Part shown: positions 26,558 through 35,160 of the stretch, piece by piece
Layout: each line of letters starts with the position of its first letter
Numbering within the stretch: position 1 is the first letter of the stretch
Assembly: GCF_008843165.1 (NCBI RefSeq)
Contig: NZ_CP044427.1
Span: forward strand, 3,038,001-3,102,000
Source: Ornithinimicrobium pratense
GTDB taxonomy: Bacteria; Actinomycetota; Actinomycetes; Actinomycetales; Dermatophilaceae
Direction: 5' to 3'
Length of the DNA: 64,000 nt
Program-made: the position numbers and the translations under genes
The notes under the pieces: generated by a model
The model's database searches: none
Seen by the model: only the letters and a program-made list of their open reading frames with translations
Told to the model about the DNA's origin: nothing

Positions 26558-27592
26558 TCAGTAGTCCATGACCGTCTCGACGGCGTGCAGGACGCGGTCG
26601 AGGTCGGGGAGGAAGACCTCCTCGTGCCGGCTGGGCGGGTAGGGGATGTTGTAGCCGCCGACCCGCAGGACCGGCGCCTCGAGGTGGTAGAAGCAGCGCT
26701 CCTGGACGTGCGCGGCCAGCTCAGCGGTGATGCTGGAGAAGGTCTGGGCCTCCGACAGCGCGATGCACCGCCCGGTCTTGCTCACCGAGGCCTCGATGAC
26801 GTCGATGTCCAGCGGCGACAGCGAGCGCAGGTCGACGACCTCCAGCGACGGGCCGTCCTCCAGCTCGGCAGCCTGCGCGGCGGCGAGCGCGACCTTGACC
26901 GAGGGGCCATAGGTCAGCACGGTCACGTCGTCGCCCTCGGCGCGGATCACGGCCTCGCCCAGGCCATGGGGGGCGTCGGCCAGGTCGGGCGCCGAGCCGA
27001 GACCGGCGAGGTCGAGCACGCCCCGCTCGTGGTAGCGCCGCTTGGGCTCGTAGAACACGACCGGGTCGTCGCTGGCGATCGCCTGCTGCATCATCCAGTA
27101 GGCGTCGTCGGTGGTCGAGCAGGTGACGACCCGTAGGCCGGCGGTGTGCGCGAAGTAGGACTCGTTGGACTCGCTGTGGTGCTCGACCGCGCCGATGCCG
27201 CCGCCGTAGGGGATGCGGATGACCATCGGCAGCTTGAGCTTGCCCAGGGAGCGGTAGTGCATCTTGGCGACCTGGCTGACGATCTGGTCGAAGGCCGGGT
27301 AGACGAAGCCGTCGAACTGGATCTCGACCACGGGCCGGTAGCCGCGCAGGGCCAGCCCGACCGCGCTGCCCATGATCCCGGCCTCGGCCAGCGGGGAGTC
27401 GACGACGCGGTCCTCGCCGAAGTCCTTCTGCAAGCCCTCGGTGATGCGGAAGACGCCGCCGAGCTTGCCGACGTCCTCGCCCATGAGCAGGACCTTGGGG
27501 TCGCGCTCCATGGCGGCGCGCATGCCTGCGTTCAGGGCCTTGGCGATCGTCGTCCGCTGGCCGGTAGCGGAGGTGGTGCTCGATCTACTCAT
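26558..27592 (-). CDS. 2-oxoacid dehydrogenase E1 component, beta subunit
   Basis: 344 residues of the transketolase-pyrimidine-domain E1 beta family. It has LMGEDVGKLGGVFRITEGL near the N-terminus, DSPLAEAGIMGSAVGLALRG (with the Glu that activates thiamine diphosphate) and the C-terminal transketolase domain. It forms the alpha2beta2 E1 with the next gene and decarboxylates a 2-oxoacid. The gap to E2 is 90 bp and to E1 alpha 20 bp, all on one strand. Confidence 0.92.
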   Translation of the reverse strand: MSRSSTTSATGQRTTIAKALNAGMRAAMERDPKVLLMGEDVGKLGGVFRITEGLQKDFGEDRVVDSPLAEAGIMGSAVGLALRGYRPVVEIQFDGFVYPAFDQIVSQVAKMHYRSLGKLKLPMVIRIPYGGGIGAVEHHSESNESYFAHTAGLRVVTCSTTDDAYWMMQQAIASDDPVVFYEPKRRYHERGVLDLAGLGSAPDLADAPHGLGEAVIRAEGDDVTVLTYGPSVKVALAAAQAAELEDGPSLEVVDLRSLSPLDIDVIEASVSKTGRCIALSEAQTFSSITAELAAHVQERCFYHLEAPVLRVGGYNIPYPPSRHEEVFLPDLDRVLHAVETVMDY

Positions 27593-27612
27593 GAGGTATG
27601 CGGTTTCCTTCC

Positions 27613-28824
27613 TCAGTCCTCGAAGCCGGCGTGGTAGTCGGCGAAGGCCTTGGCCTCGCGCTCGACCAGCGGGTGCGGCTCGGCATACACGTGCTCGAAC
27701 ATGTCCGGGTGCGGCGGGTCGGGCATGGTCTGGCAGGCGTGCCGGATGCGCGTCGCCAACTCGTCGGCCTCAGCCTCGATCTCGCTGAGCCAGGCGTCGT
27801 CGATGATGCCCTCGGCGAGCAGGTACTTCTTCATCCGGTCGATCGGGTCCTTCGTCTTCCAGACGTCCACCTCGGCCGAGATCCGGTACTTCGTCGGGTC
27901 ATCGGAGGTGGTGTGCGCGCCCATCCGGTAGGTGAAGGCCTCGATGAGGGTCGGCCCCTGGCCGGACCGGGCGCGCTCCAGGGCGGCCCGGGAGACGGCA
28001 TACGAGGCCAGCACGTCGTTGCCGTCCACCCGCACGCCGGGGAAGCCGAAGCCGTCGGCGCGGCGATAGGGCGGGATGACGAACTGCCGCTCGTTGGGCT
28101 CAGAGATCGCCCAGTGGTTGTTCTGCACGTAGAAGACGACCGGCGCGTTGGTGACCGCTGCGAAGACCAGGGCCTCGTTGTAGTCGCCCTGGGCGGTCCC
28201 GCCGTCGCCGGTGAAGGCCATCACGGCGGTGTCGCGGTCGGTGTCACCGGTGGCGACGTCGCCGTCTCGCTGGACGCCCATCGCGTAGCCGACGGCATGC
28301 AGCATCTGGTTGCCGATGACGATCGTGTAGAGGTGGAAGTTGTTCTCGCTCGAGTCCCACCCGCCGTGGTTGACCCCGCGGAACATGCCCAGCAGGTTCT
28401 CCGGCTCCACGCCCTTGCACCAGGCGACGCCGTGCTCGCGGTAGCCGGGGAAGGCGTAGTCCTGCGGCCGCATGGCGCGACCCGGACCGACCTGGGCTGC
28501 CTCCTGGCCGAGCAGGCTGGGCCACAACCCCAGCTCGCCCTGCCGCTGCAGCGCGAAGCCCTCGGCGTCCACGCGACGCACCAGGACCAGGTCGCGCAGC
28601 ATCCCGCGCAGCGCGTCCTCGTCGAGCTCCTCGAGGTAGGCGGCGTAGGGGCTGTTCACGTCCGTCACCGGGACCCGGGTACCGTCCGCGGCGAGGAACT
28701 GGACCATGTCCGGTCCGCCGTCGGTGATGTCCCGCTCTGGTGGCTCGTGACTCTCGGGACTGGTGCCTGGGTTCCCGCTGGGGGCATCGGCCACCTGGGC
28801 CGACACGACGTCCTCGTCGCTCAC
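27613..28824 (-). CDS. 2-oxoacid dehydrogenase E1 component, alpha subunit
   Basis: 403 residues. The thiamine diphosphate motif runs from GDGGTAQGD to NNHWAIS (GDG...NN). Other landmarks are YREHGVAWCKG and YRMGAHTTSDDPTKYR, the phosphorylation-loop-like region of branched-chain E1. GTG 28824 is chosen because AAGGAG lies 7 nt upstream; the TTG two codons earlier is too close to it. It leads the E1alpha-E1beta-E2 operon. No E3 is present here. Confidence 0.92.
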   Translation of the reverse strand: MSDEDVVSAQVADAPSGNPGTSPESHEPPERDITDGGPDMVQFLAADGTRVPVTDVNSPYAAYLEELDEDALRGMLRDLVLVRRVDAEGFALQRQGELGLWPSLLGQEAAQVGPGRAMRPQDYAFPGYREHGVAWCKGVEPENLLGMFRGVNHGGWDSSENNFHLYTIVIGNQMLHAVGYAMGVQRDGDVATGDTDRDTAVMAFTGDGGTAQGDYNEALVFAAVTNAPVVFYVQNNHWAISEPNERQFVIPPYRRADGFGFPGVRVDGNDVLASYAVSRAALERARSGQGPTLIEAFTYRMGAHTTSDDPTKYRISAEVDVWKTKDPIDRMKKYLLAEGIIDDAWLSEIEAEADELATRIRHACQTMPDPPHPDMFEHVYAEPHPLVEREAKAFADYHAGFED

Positions 28825-28965
28825 GCGCAAACTCCTTCTCGTCAGGCCGGCACCGGCGCAGGTGCCTCGTGCGGCCTAGCGGTACGGGTGTGGTTCGGCG
28901 TCACGTTACCGCAGACGTCAACCTGACCCGAGGGCAGGATCCGCCGGTCGCGACGAGCCCCGGGG

Positions 28966-29724
28966 TCAGGGTCCGTCGATGGGGAGCTCGGCCGCGAGGA
29001 ACTCCTGGGTCTGCGCCCACGCGGCCTTGCTGGCCTCCTCGTGGAAGAACAACGGGTTGGGGTTGTCGAAGGCGTGCCCTGCCCCCGCGTGCAGCTCGAA
29101 GCGCACCTGCTCGCGGGCGCCGCCGTCGGTGACGGCCTCACGGATCCGCTCCACCTGCTCCATCGGGATGTAGTCGTCGTCGGTGCCGAAGACGTGCAGG
29201 CTGGGGCACTCGACCTGCGGGGCGAGGTCCAGCAGCTGCGGCAGCGTGGAGCCGTAGTAACTGACCAGGGCGGCTGCGGGGCGGCCGGCAGTGGCTGCGG
29301 CGGCGGCCACGTTGAAGGCCAGCCCGCCCCCGAGGCAGAAGCCCAGCACCGCGACCTTCTTCTTCTTGACCGGGCCGAGCCGGCCGAGAGCGCTCATCGC
29401 GGACAGGCCGTCCTTGACCGCGAGGTCCCAGTTGAGCTTGCCGCCCAGCTCGAGAGCCTCCGCGAGCGCGTCCTGCGGCTCGACGCCGTGCTCCTGGACC
29501 GCGGCGACCGGCGGGTCGAGGCGGGCGAAGAGCTGGGGTGCCAGCACGGCATACCCGAGCTCGGCGAGGTCGGCGCAGCGTGCGCGGACGTAGTCCGACA
29601 GGCCGTAGATCTCCTGGAAGACCACGATCCCGGGGACGAGCCCGGTCGCCCGCTGGGGCAGCCAGAGCAGGGAGGGCAGCGGACCCCTGGAGGTCATGAT
29701 CTGGTGCGGGAGCATGGCGGACAT
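28966..29724 (-). CDS. Dienelactone hydrolase family protein
   Basis: 252 residues, alpha/beta hydrolase. The Cys-Asp-His triad of dienelactone hydrolases is visible: Cys in [11 protein letters not shown], Asp in FGTDDDYIP and His in GAGHAFDNP. It is cytoplasmic. The ATG at 29724 has AAGGA 9 nt upstream and overlaps the stop of the holin-like gene. The substrate may be a lactone or ester of aromatic catabolism, but no aromatic pathway genes are nearby. Confidence 0.87.
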   Translation of the reverse strand: MSAMLPHQIMTSRGPLPSLLWLPQRATGLVPGIVVFQEIYGLSDYVRARCADLAELGYAVLAPQLFARLDPPVAAVQEHGVEPQDALAEALELGGKLNWDLAVKDGLSAMSALGRLGPVKKKKVAVLGFCLGGGLAFNVAAAAATAGRPAAALVSYYGSTLPQLLDLAPQVECPSLHVFGTDDDYIPMEQVERIREAVTDGGAREQVRFELHAGAGHAFDNPNPLFFHEEASKAAWAQTQEFLAAELPIDGP

Positions 29725-30104
29725 CAGCGCTTGTCCTTGCTGGGGAGGATCATGCCGGTGACCACACCGACGGCGGAGACGATGAGCGCGCCGAGGACGG
29801 CGTCCCACCAGAAGCTCTGGACGGTGAAGTCCAGACCGAGCACCCCGGCGAGCCACGAGGTCAGCGACAGCATGAGCGCGTTGACCACGACGAGGAACAG
29901 TCCGAGGGTGAGGACGATCAGGGGGATGGAGATGATTTTCAGCAGCGGCTTGACCACCGAGTTGAGCACGCCGAAGACCAGAGAGACCAGCACCACGCTC
30001 AGCGCCAGGTCACCGCCTTCGCCGCCGAACTCGATGCCGGGCACGACCGCCGCAGCCACCCAGAGGGCGACTGCGTTGGCCAGGATGGCGAGCACGAACG
30101 TCAT
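29724..30104 (-). CDS. Phage holin family / four-helix membrane protein (YvlD type)
   Basis: 126 residues, nearly all hydrophobic, with about four membrane segments and the family signature [27 protein letters not shown]. Despite the phage-holin name this family is chromosomal and of unknown function in most bacteria. The stop overlaps the dienelactone hydrolase start by 3 bp. Confidence 0.85.
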   Translation of the reverse strand: MTFVLAILANAVALWVAAAVVPGIEFGGEGGDLALSVVLVSLVFGVLNSVVKPLLKIISIPLIVLTLGLFLVVVNALMLSLTSWLAGVLGLDFTVQSFWWDAVLGALIVSAVGVVTGMILPSKDKR

Positions 30105-30184
30105 GGTCTTCACTCTACGTCCGGGCCCTGAACGTGGGACGCCGGCGCCGCCGTCACCACGGCGACTCACCGACCCTCGCCCCA

Positions 30185-30220
30185 CACGACCACGACTTCT
30201 CCCTGCACGACCACGACTTA
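30185..30220. repeat. Short direct repeat, period 21 bp, intergenic
   Basis: CACGACCACGACTTA/C occurs at 30185 and 30206, 21 bp apart, in the divergent gap between the holin-like gene and the aminotransferase. The period fits the other intergenic arrays. Confidence 0.6.
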
Positions 30221-30309
30221 CCGTCCCTGTGAGTGCTGATCCCCCGGAAACATCCGGCCCCCAGCACCACAAGGGCCGTCAAGTCGCAGGCCCTCACTAT
30301 CCTGTGCGC

Positions 30310-31407
30310 ATGAGCGACCAGCCGTGCCCCGTCCGCCTGCGCACCTCCCTGGAGGGTGTCCCTGCCTACACCCCCGGCAAGCCGGCCGCGCCGATCGAGG
30401 GCGTGACGTCCTACAAGATCTCCTCCAACGAGAACCCCTATCCCCCGCTGCCGTCCGTGCTGGACGCGGTGACCACGGCGGCGCAGGCGATCAACCGCTA
30501 CCCGGACATGGGTGTGGTGATGCTCAGCCAGGCACTCTCCGACCACCTCGGCGTGCCGGTGGAGCAGATCGCGACCGGCACCGGCAGCGTGGCCGTGCTC
30601 TCCCAGCTGGTCGCGATCACCTGCGAGCCGGGCGACGAGGTCATCTACGCCTGGCGCAGCTTCGAGGCCTACCCGATCGTCATCGCCCTCTCCGGTGCGC
30701 AGTCGGTGCCGGTGCCGCTCGACGCCGATCACCGCCACGACCTGGAGGCGATGGCCGCCGCGATCACCGACCGGACCCGTCTGGTGCTGGTCTGCACCCC
30801 GAACAACCCCACCGGCCCGGCGGTGCGCGAGGACGAGCTGCGGGCCTTCATCGCCAAGGTGCCGCAGGACGTGCTGGTCGTCATCGATGAGGCCTACCTG
30901 GAGTTCACCACGCAGGACACCGTCCCCGACGCGCTGGCCCTCGCCGCCGAGCACCCCAACGTCGCCGTGCTGCGCACCTTCTCCAAGGCCTACGGCCTGG
31001 CCGGCCTGCGGGTCGGGTATGCCGTCGCCCACCCCACCGTCGCCACCGCCCTGCGCAAGGCCGCGACGCCGTTCGGGGTCACCGACCTGGCCCAGGAGGC
31101 CGCGATCGCCAGCCTGCGCGCCTACGACGAACTCGAGGTCAGGGTCAAGGAGCTGGTCGCCGAGCGCGAGCGGGTCGTCGCCGCGCTGCGCGAGCAGGGC
31201 TGGGAGATCCCGGACGCGCAGGGCAACTTCCTCTGGTTCCCGATCGGTGACGACGCGGTGCCCTTCGCCCAGGCCTGCCAGGCCCGCGGTCTCATGGTCC
31301 GCCCCTTCGCCGGTGACGGCGTCCGCTGCACCATCGCCGAGCCCGAGGCCAACGACCGCCTGATCGGCAGCGCTGCCGAGTGGCTCGCCACCCGGCCCCG
31401 CCCCTGA
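30310..31407 (+). CDS. Histidinol-phosphate / aromatic amino acid aminotransferase (HisC-Pat family)
   Basis: 365 residues, fold type I PLP enzyme. It has [15 protein letters not shown] at the N-terminus, TPNNPTGP, the internal-aldimine Lys in [16 protein letters not shown], and a C-terminal [13 protein letters not shown] with the substrate-carboxylate Arg. As a single gene outside a his operon it fits the actinobacterial aromatic aminotransferase Pat at least as well as HisC. A tandem repeat array follows its stop. Confidence 0.9.
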   Translation: MSDQPCPVRLRTSLEGVPAYTPGKPAAPIEGVTSYKISSNENPYPPLPSVLDAVTTAAQAINRYPDMGVVMLSQALSDHLGVPVEQIATGTGSVAVLSQLVAITCEPGDEVIYAWRSFEAYPIVIALSGAQSVPVPLDADHRHDLEAMAAAITDRTRLVLVCTPNNPTGPAVREDELRAFIAKVPQDVLVVIDEAYLEFTTQDTVPDALALAAEHPNVAVLRTFSKAYGLAGLRVGYAVAHPTVATALRKAATPFGVTDLAQEAAIASLRAYDELEVRVKELVAERERVVAALREQGWEIPDAQGNFLWFPIGDDAVPFAQACQARGLMVRPFAGDGVRCTIAEPEANDRLIGSAAEWLATRPRP

Positions 31408-31410
31408 CGC

Positions 31411-31490
31411 ACAGAACACGCCACATCGCCCACAGAACACGTCGTAGGGCCCAACAGAACACGCGACAAGGCCTGATAGAACACGCCCGG
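31411..31490. repeat. 21-22 bp tandem array with AGAACACG core
   Basis: Four copies of a unit with (C/T)AGAACACG start at 31412, 31433, 31455 and 31477 (spacings 21, 22 and 22 bp). The second half of each unit is variable. The array fills the gap after the aminotransferase and before the GNAT gene. Confidence 0.8.
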
Positions 31491-31531
31491 CGGGCAAGAC
31501 GAGGGCGGCGGGACGACATACCCTGGCAGGT

Positions 31532-31855
31532 ATGAGCGAGCCGCAGATCGTCCACCATCCGGACCACAAGCGCTGGGAGGCGATGGTGGGAGAGGGGCAG
31601 GACGCGCGCTCGGTCGGCTTCCTCTCCTACGAGATGCGGGGCGACGTCATGGACATGCAGCACACCGTGGTGGACCCCGCGATGCGCGGGCATGGCCTGG
31701 GCGGGCGCCTGGTCGAGGCGGGGCTGCAGCACGCGCGGGCCGAGGGGCTGCGGGTGCGGCCGACGTGCCCGTTCATCCCGCCGTACATGGCGCAGCACCC
31801 CGAGCACCTCGACCTCCTGGAGGGGGCCCCCAAGGTCGGCGAGAGCGATGGCTGA
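31532..31855 (+). CDS. GNAT family N-acetyltransferase (small YidJ type)
   Basis: 107 residues, the single-domain GNAT of the COG2388 kind: the acetyl-CoA loop is VDPAMRGHGLGGRLVEAGLQHARAEG, and the family tail CPFIPPYMAQHPEH follows. Substrate unknown. The stop overlaps the start of the next gene by 8 bp. Confidence 0.87.
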   Translation: MSEPQIVHHPDHKRWEAMVGEGQDARSVGFLSYEMRGDVMDMQHTVVDPAMRGHGLGGRLVEAGLQHARAEGLRVRPTCPFIPPYMAQHPEHLDLLEGAPKVGESDG

Positions 31856-32081
31856 CGTCGAGCAGGTTCTCATCCGCGACGCGGCGATCCGGCTGGGGCA
31901 GCTGCTCAAGCTGGCGTCTCTCGTGCCGGACGGTTCGATGGCCCGCATGGTCATCGAGAACTCCGAGGTCACCGTCGACGGCGAGGTCGTCGTCCGCCGC
32001 GGCACGCAGGTGCGGCCGGGGCAGGTCGTGGAGTATGCCGGCCAGCGCGTCACCCCGGTGAGCGTAGGCGACGGCGCCTAG
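31848..32081 (+). CDS. RNA-binding S4 domain protein (YbcJ type)
   Basis: 77 residues, essentially one S4 domain: IRLGQLLKLASLVPDGSMARMVI followed by VTVDGEVVVRRGTQVRPGQVVEY. It probably binds structured RNA such as rRNA. ATG 31848 overlaps the GNAT gene, so the two are coupled. Confidence 0.87.
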   Translation: MADVEQVLIRDAAIRLGQLLKLASLVPDGSMARMVIENSEVTVDGEVVVRRGTQVRPGQVVEYAGQRVTPVSVGDGA

Positions 32082-32139
32082 GCAGGGGTCAGCGGCGGCG
32101 GGGTTCCGCAGAACGCTGCACGGGTGGGATCATGGGTGG

Positions 32140-32949
32140 ATGCAGACTCCACCCGTCGCCCTGACGATCGCGGGCTCCGAGGCCACCGGTGGTGCCGGGG
32201 CCCAGGCCGATCTCAAGACCTTCCAGCAGCACGGTGTCTTCGGCACCATCGCCCTGACCTGCATCGTCTCCTTCGACCCGAAGGCCGACTGGGGTCACCG
32301 GTTCGTGCCGGTCGACCCGCAGGTCATCGCCGACCAGCTCGAGGTCATCACCACCACGTATGGACCCGAGCTGCTCGAGGTCGCCAAGATCGGCATGCTG
32401 GGCACCCCCGCCACGATCGAGACCGTCGCCGGCGCGCTGCGTGAGCGGGGCTTTGGTCACGTCGTCCTGGACCCGGTCCTGATCTGCAAGGGCCAGGAGC
32501 CCGGCGCCGCCCTCGACACCGACCGCGCGCTCAAGGCGCAGGTGCTGCCGCTAGCCACGTTCGTCACCCCCAACCACTTCGAGACGATGTCGCTGTCGGG
32601 GATGGACACCATCGAGAGCGTCGAGCAGCTGACCGAGGCGGCCCGGCGCATCCATCAGGCCAGCGGCGCCGTCGTCCTGGCCAAGGGGGGCGTGCACCTA
32701 CCCGGCGACGACGCGATCGACGTCTACGTCGACGCCGATCGCACCGAGATCCTCTCGGCGCCCAAGATCGGCGACGGGGTGCAGGTCGCCGGCGCTGGCT
32801 GCACCCTGGCGGCCGCCGTCGCGGCCCAGCTGGCCCTCGGCGCGACCCCGCTGGAGGCAGCCCGGTCCGCCAAGGATTTCGTCACTCGCGGCATCCAGGA
32901 GCGCCTGGCCAGCAACGCCCCGTTCGACGTGGTGTGGCAGGGCTCCTGA
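32140..32949 (+). CDS. Pyridoxine/hydroxymethylpyrimidine kinase (PdxK/ThiD family)
   Basis: 269 residues of the ribokinase-like fold: [26 protein letters not shown] at the N-terminus, VTPNHFE in the middle, and [21 protein letters not shown], the anion-hole/phosphate loop with a Cys as in bacterial pyridoxine kinases. It phosphorylates pyridoxal/pyridoxine or HMP. No thi genes adjoin it, so a vitamin B6 role is a little more likely. Confidence 0.87.
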   Translation: MQTPPVALTIAGSEATGGAGAQADLKTFQQHGVFGTIALTCIVSFDPKADWGHRFVPVDPQVIADQLEVITTTYGPELLEVAKIGMLGTPATIETVAGALRERGFGHVVLDPVLICKGQEPGAALDTDRALKAQVLPLATFVTPNHFETMSLSGMDTIESVEQLTEAARRIHQASGAVVLAKGGVHLPGDDAIDVYVDADRTEILSAPKIGDGVQVAGAGCTLAAAVAAQLALGATPLEAARSAKDFVTRGIQERLASNAPFDVVWQGS

Positions 32950-32972
32950 CCGGCGTGCGGTAGAAAGTGAGC

Positions 32973-33371
32973 ATGTCGCTCTCCCACGGCGCAATCGTGC
33001 CCGTCGAGGGGTCGCTGGCCAAGGGCCTGCCGATCATGCTGCTCGGCGGCGTGCTGGCGTGGGTCGCCGGACACGCGTGGAGCGGGCGCGGCGATGGCGT
33101 CCTGATCTTCCAGCTGGTGATGGTCTTTGGCACCCTGGCCACAGTGTCGGTCCCGGCCCAGCTGGTCGCTTGGCCGCGAGCCAGGCCGTGGCTGATGGCT
33201 ACCTTGGGCGCCCTAGGCCTGGGCGTGCCCTGGCTGTTCGGCCTCGCGGTCCAGCGCGGGGGCCAGGACATCGCCCTGCAGACCACGCTCATCACCGTAG
33301 CCGCGTGGATCCTGGTGTATGCCGTGACCTGGGCGACCCGGCGCGTGCTGCGGCGCAGCTTGTCCGAGTAA
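32973..33371 (+). CDS. Small integral membrane protein, unknown function
   Basis: 132 residues with four hydrophobic segments (about 15-33, 45-62, 70-87, 97-116 from ATG 32973) and a basic C-terminus. No known domain is recognised. AGAAAG sits 5 nt before the ATG; a GTG two codons earlier is possible. It follows the kinase gene by 23 bp. Confidence 0.65.
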   Translation: MSLSHGAIVPVEGSLAKGLPIMLLGGVLAWVAGHAWSGRGDGVLIFQLVMVFGTLATVSVPAQLVAWPRARPWLMATLGALGLGVPWLFGLAVQRGGQDIALQTTLITVAAWILVYAVTWATRRVLRRSLSE

Positions 33372-33408
33372 GAGCACCCCTGCAGCGCAGCCTGCGCAGA
33401 GCGGCTGA

Positions 33409-34239
33409 TCAGAGCCAGGCGACGCGGTCGGCGAGGGCGGCGTAGCCGACGAAGGCCACCACGTCGAGGAGGGTGTGCGCGATGACCAGGGGCATGACGC
33501 GCCTGGTCCGGGTGTAGACCCAGCCGAGGAAGATCCCCATAACGATGTTGCCGACGAACCCGCCGAAGCCCTGGTAGAGGTGGTACGTACCGCGGATCAG
33601 CGCCGACGCCAGGATGATCGCCCACATCGACCAACCCGCCTGGGCCCATCGGGTGAAGAGGTAGCCGACCATGAGCACCTCCTCCAGCACCGCGTTCTGG
33701 ATCGAGGCAAGGATGAGGACCGGCACCGCCCACCAGACCGACGGCAGGTTGGCCGCGGCGATGGTGGTGTTCAGCCCCAGCTCCCGCGCGGCGAGATAGA
33801 GCCCCAGGCCGGGGATGCCGATCGCCGCCGCGAGCAGGACCCCCAGCAGCAGGTCGCGTCCTGGCCGGGCGAGGTCGAAGCCCTGCAGCCGGGCCGGCCG
33901 GCCCAGCTCACGGGCCAGCAGGTGCAGCGCCAGCACGACCGGCACCAGCGCGATCGCGATCCCCGCGAGTTGGTAGGCCAGGTCCAGCCACGGCCGGTCC
34001 GGGGCCGAGCTGGTGTTCATCCGTGTGGTCTGAGCCGACAGCGGTGCCTCGGCGGTGAGCTTGCGCAGGATGCTGAGCACCGCCCAGACCGCGGAGGCAC
34101 CCAGGCTGACGCCGAGCACGAGGACGGTCTCGGCCAGCAGGGTGCGGCGCGGCAGCGGGCTGGCCGGGACCGCCAGGGTCTGCATCATCGGGGTCGGCCC
34201 CGCAGGTCCCACCTCGGCGCGCGCGCTCGTCATGCGCAC
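33409..34239 (-). CDS. CPBP family intramembrane glutamic endopeptidase
   Basis: 276 residues with about eight membrane segments. The Abi/CPBP motifs are in order: Glu-Glu in NAVLEEVLMVGYLF, Arg-x3-H in RGTYHLYQG, and His in VIAHTLLD. These proteases cleave within the membrane (Rce1 fold). Some protect against bacteriocins or process peptides; no such partner is next to it here. Start ATG 34239 or 34233. Confidence 0.87.
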   Translation of the reverse strand: MRMTSARAEVGPAGPTPMMQTLAVPASPLPRRTLLAETVLVLGVSLGASAVWAVLSILRKLTAEAPLSAQTTRMNTSSAPDRPWLDLAYQLAGIAIALVPVVLALHLLARELGRPARLQGFDLARPGRDLLLGVLLAAAIGIPGLGLYLAARELGLNTTIAAANLPSVWWAVPVLILASIQNAVLEEVLMVGYLFTRWAQAGWSMWAIILASALIRGTYHLYQGFGGFVGNIVMGIFLGWVYTRTRRVMPLVIAHTLLDVVAFVGYAALADRVAWL

Positions 34240-34277
34240 ACGGTATGCGCAGGCCCCGACGTCAGGGGGTGGCGACC

Positions 34278-34973
34278 TCAGTCGTCGTCGTCATCATCGT
34301 CGTCATCATCATCGTCGTCATCGCAGTCCCACTCCCACTCGTCGTCATCCCACTCCCAGCAGGGGCCAGGAGGACCACCGGGGTTGGGGGCAGGCTGGAC
34401 CGGGGCGGGCTGGACCGGGACCGGCTGGACCGGGGCGGGCTGGACCGGGATGGGCTGCGCGGGGGCCGGTTGCACCGGAGCAGGCTGAGGCGCGGGCTGA
34501 GGCGCAGGCTGTGGCGCAGGCTGGCGTGCGGCCCGCTCCTCTTCCTCCTTCTGCGCCTCGGCGGCAGCCTTCTCGGCGCTGGCCTTTTCTGCAGCCGCTT
34601 CGTCGGCGGCAACGCGCAGATCCTCCGAGAGGGTCCGGCTCCCGATGCGGACGCCCTCGAAGACGCCCCGCAGTGAGCTGATCGTGGCTGCCATCACCTT
34701 GTCGTCGATCCCGTCGGCCGCGTCCAGCTGCTCCTCGGCGGCCTGGGTGGCGGCCGCCCCATCAGCTGCCGCATCCTCAGCCGCAGCACCGTCAGCCGCA
34801 ACACCGTCCCCGCCCGGGGCCGCGGAGACGGCCTCCGGGTCGACGGCCGAGACGGCCACGACGCCGGCCAGGTCCTGGTCGCCGTCGGAGGCTGCATCGA
34901 GCCACAGCCACACACCGGCCAGGCCGACGAGAACCAGGGCGAGAGCGGATGCGAGAGCCTTCATGGCATCCAT
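34278..34973 (-). CDS. Secreted or anchored acidic protein with Pro-Ala repeats and poly-Asp tail
   Basis: 231 residues. An N-terminal hydrophobic segment (about 5-24) acts as signal or anchor. An acidic Ala/Asp-rich region (25-90) and a helical, coiled-coil-like stretch (95-145, Ala/Glu/Lys-rich) follow, then about ten QPAP or VQP repeats (150-198). The C-terminal tail has GPCWEWDDDEWEWDC and ends in 14 Asp residues. No known family. The tail could bind calcium or other cations, and the repeats look like a wall-spanning spacer. A 23-bp palindrome lies 30 bp upstream of ATG 34973. Confidence 0.7.
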   Translation of the reverse strand: MDAMKALASALALVLVGLAGVWLWLDAASDGDQDLAGVVAVSAVDPEAVSAAPGGDGVAADGAAAEDAAADGAAATQAAEEQLDAADGIDDKVMAATISSLRGVFEGVRIGSRTLSEDLRVAADEAAAEKASAEKAAAEAQKEEEERAARQPAPQPAPQPAPQPAPVQPAPAQPIPVQPAPVQPVPVQPAPVQPAPNPGGPPGPCWEWDDDEWEWDCDDDDDDDDDDDDDD

Positions 34974-35003
34974 CCTGCCTGCGCGGAAGGAGATTTTCGT
35001 GAG

Positions 35004-35026
35004 AGCTCCATGAGAAGTTCTCATGG
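35004..35026. promoter_or_regulatory. 23-bp palindromic operator candidate
   Basis: Perfect inverted repeat with 11-bp arms (CTCCATGAGAA / TTCTCATGGAG) around a single base. It lies between the start of the poly-Asp protein (minus) and the sigK gene (plus). The symmetry suggests a dimeric regulator site rather than a terminator, since the spacer is only 1 nt. Confidence 0.6.
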
Positions 35027-35160
35027 AGGACCTAGGGATCCTCGCTCCGCAGCGCAGTTCGTGGCCGCGGTGGGCAGCGCGGCTGCGGCTGTGCGGCCGA
35101 GCAGGATGAGGCCCGGAGCCATGAGACCCGGAGCCGCGCAGGTCCTGGCCGGCCGCCCAA

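Noticed and set aside
29724..30104. Prophage remnant suggested by the holin-family protein
   Set aside because: No endolysin, capsid or integrase genes nearby; this family is a common chromosomal membrane protein.
33385..33397. GCGCAG-C-CTGCGC palindrome between the membrane protein and the CPBP gene as terminator
   Set aside because: The one-base centre cannot form a hairpin loop without opening the stem, leaving too short a stem to call.
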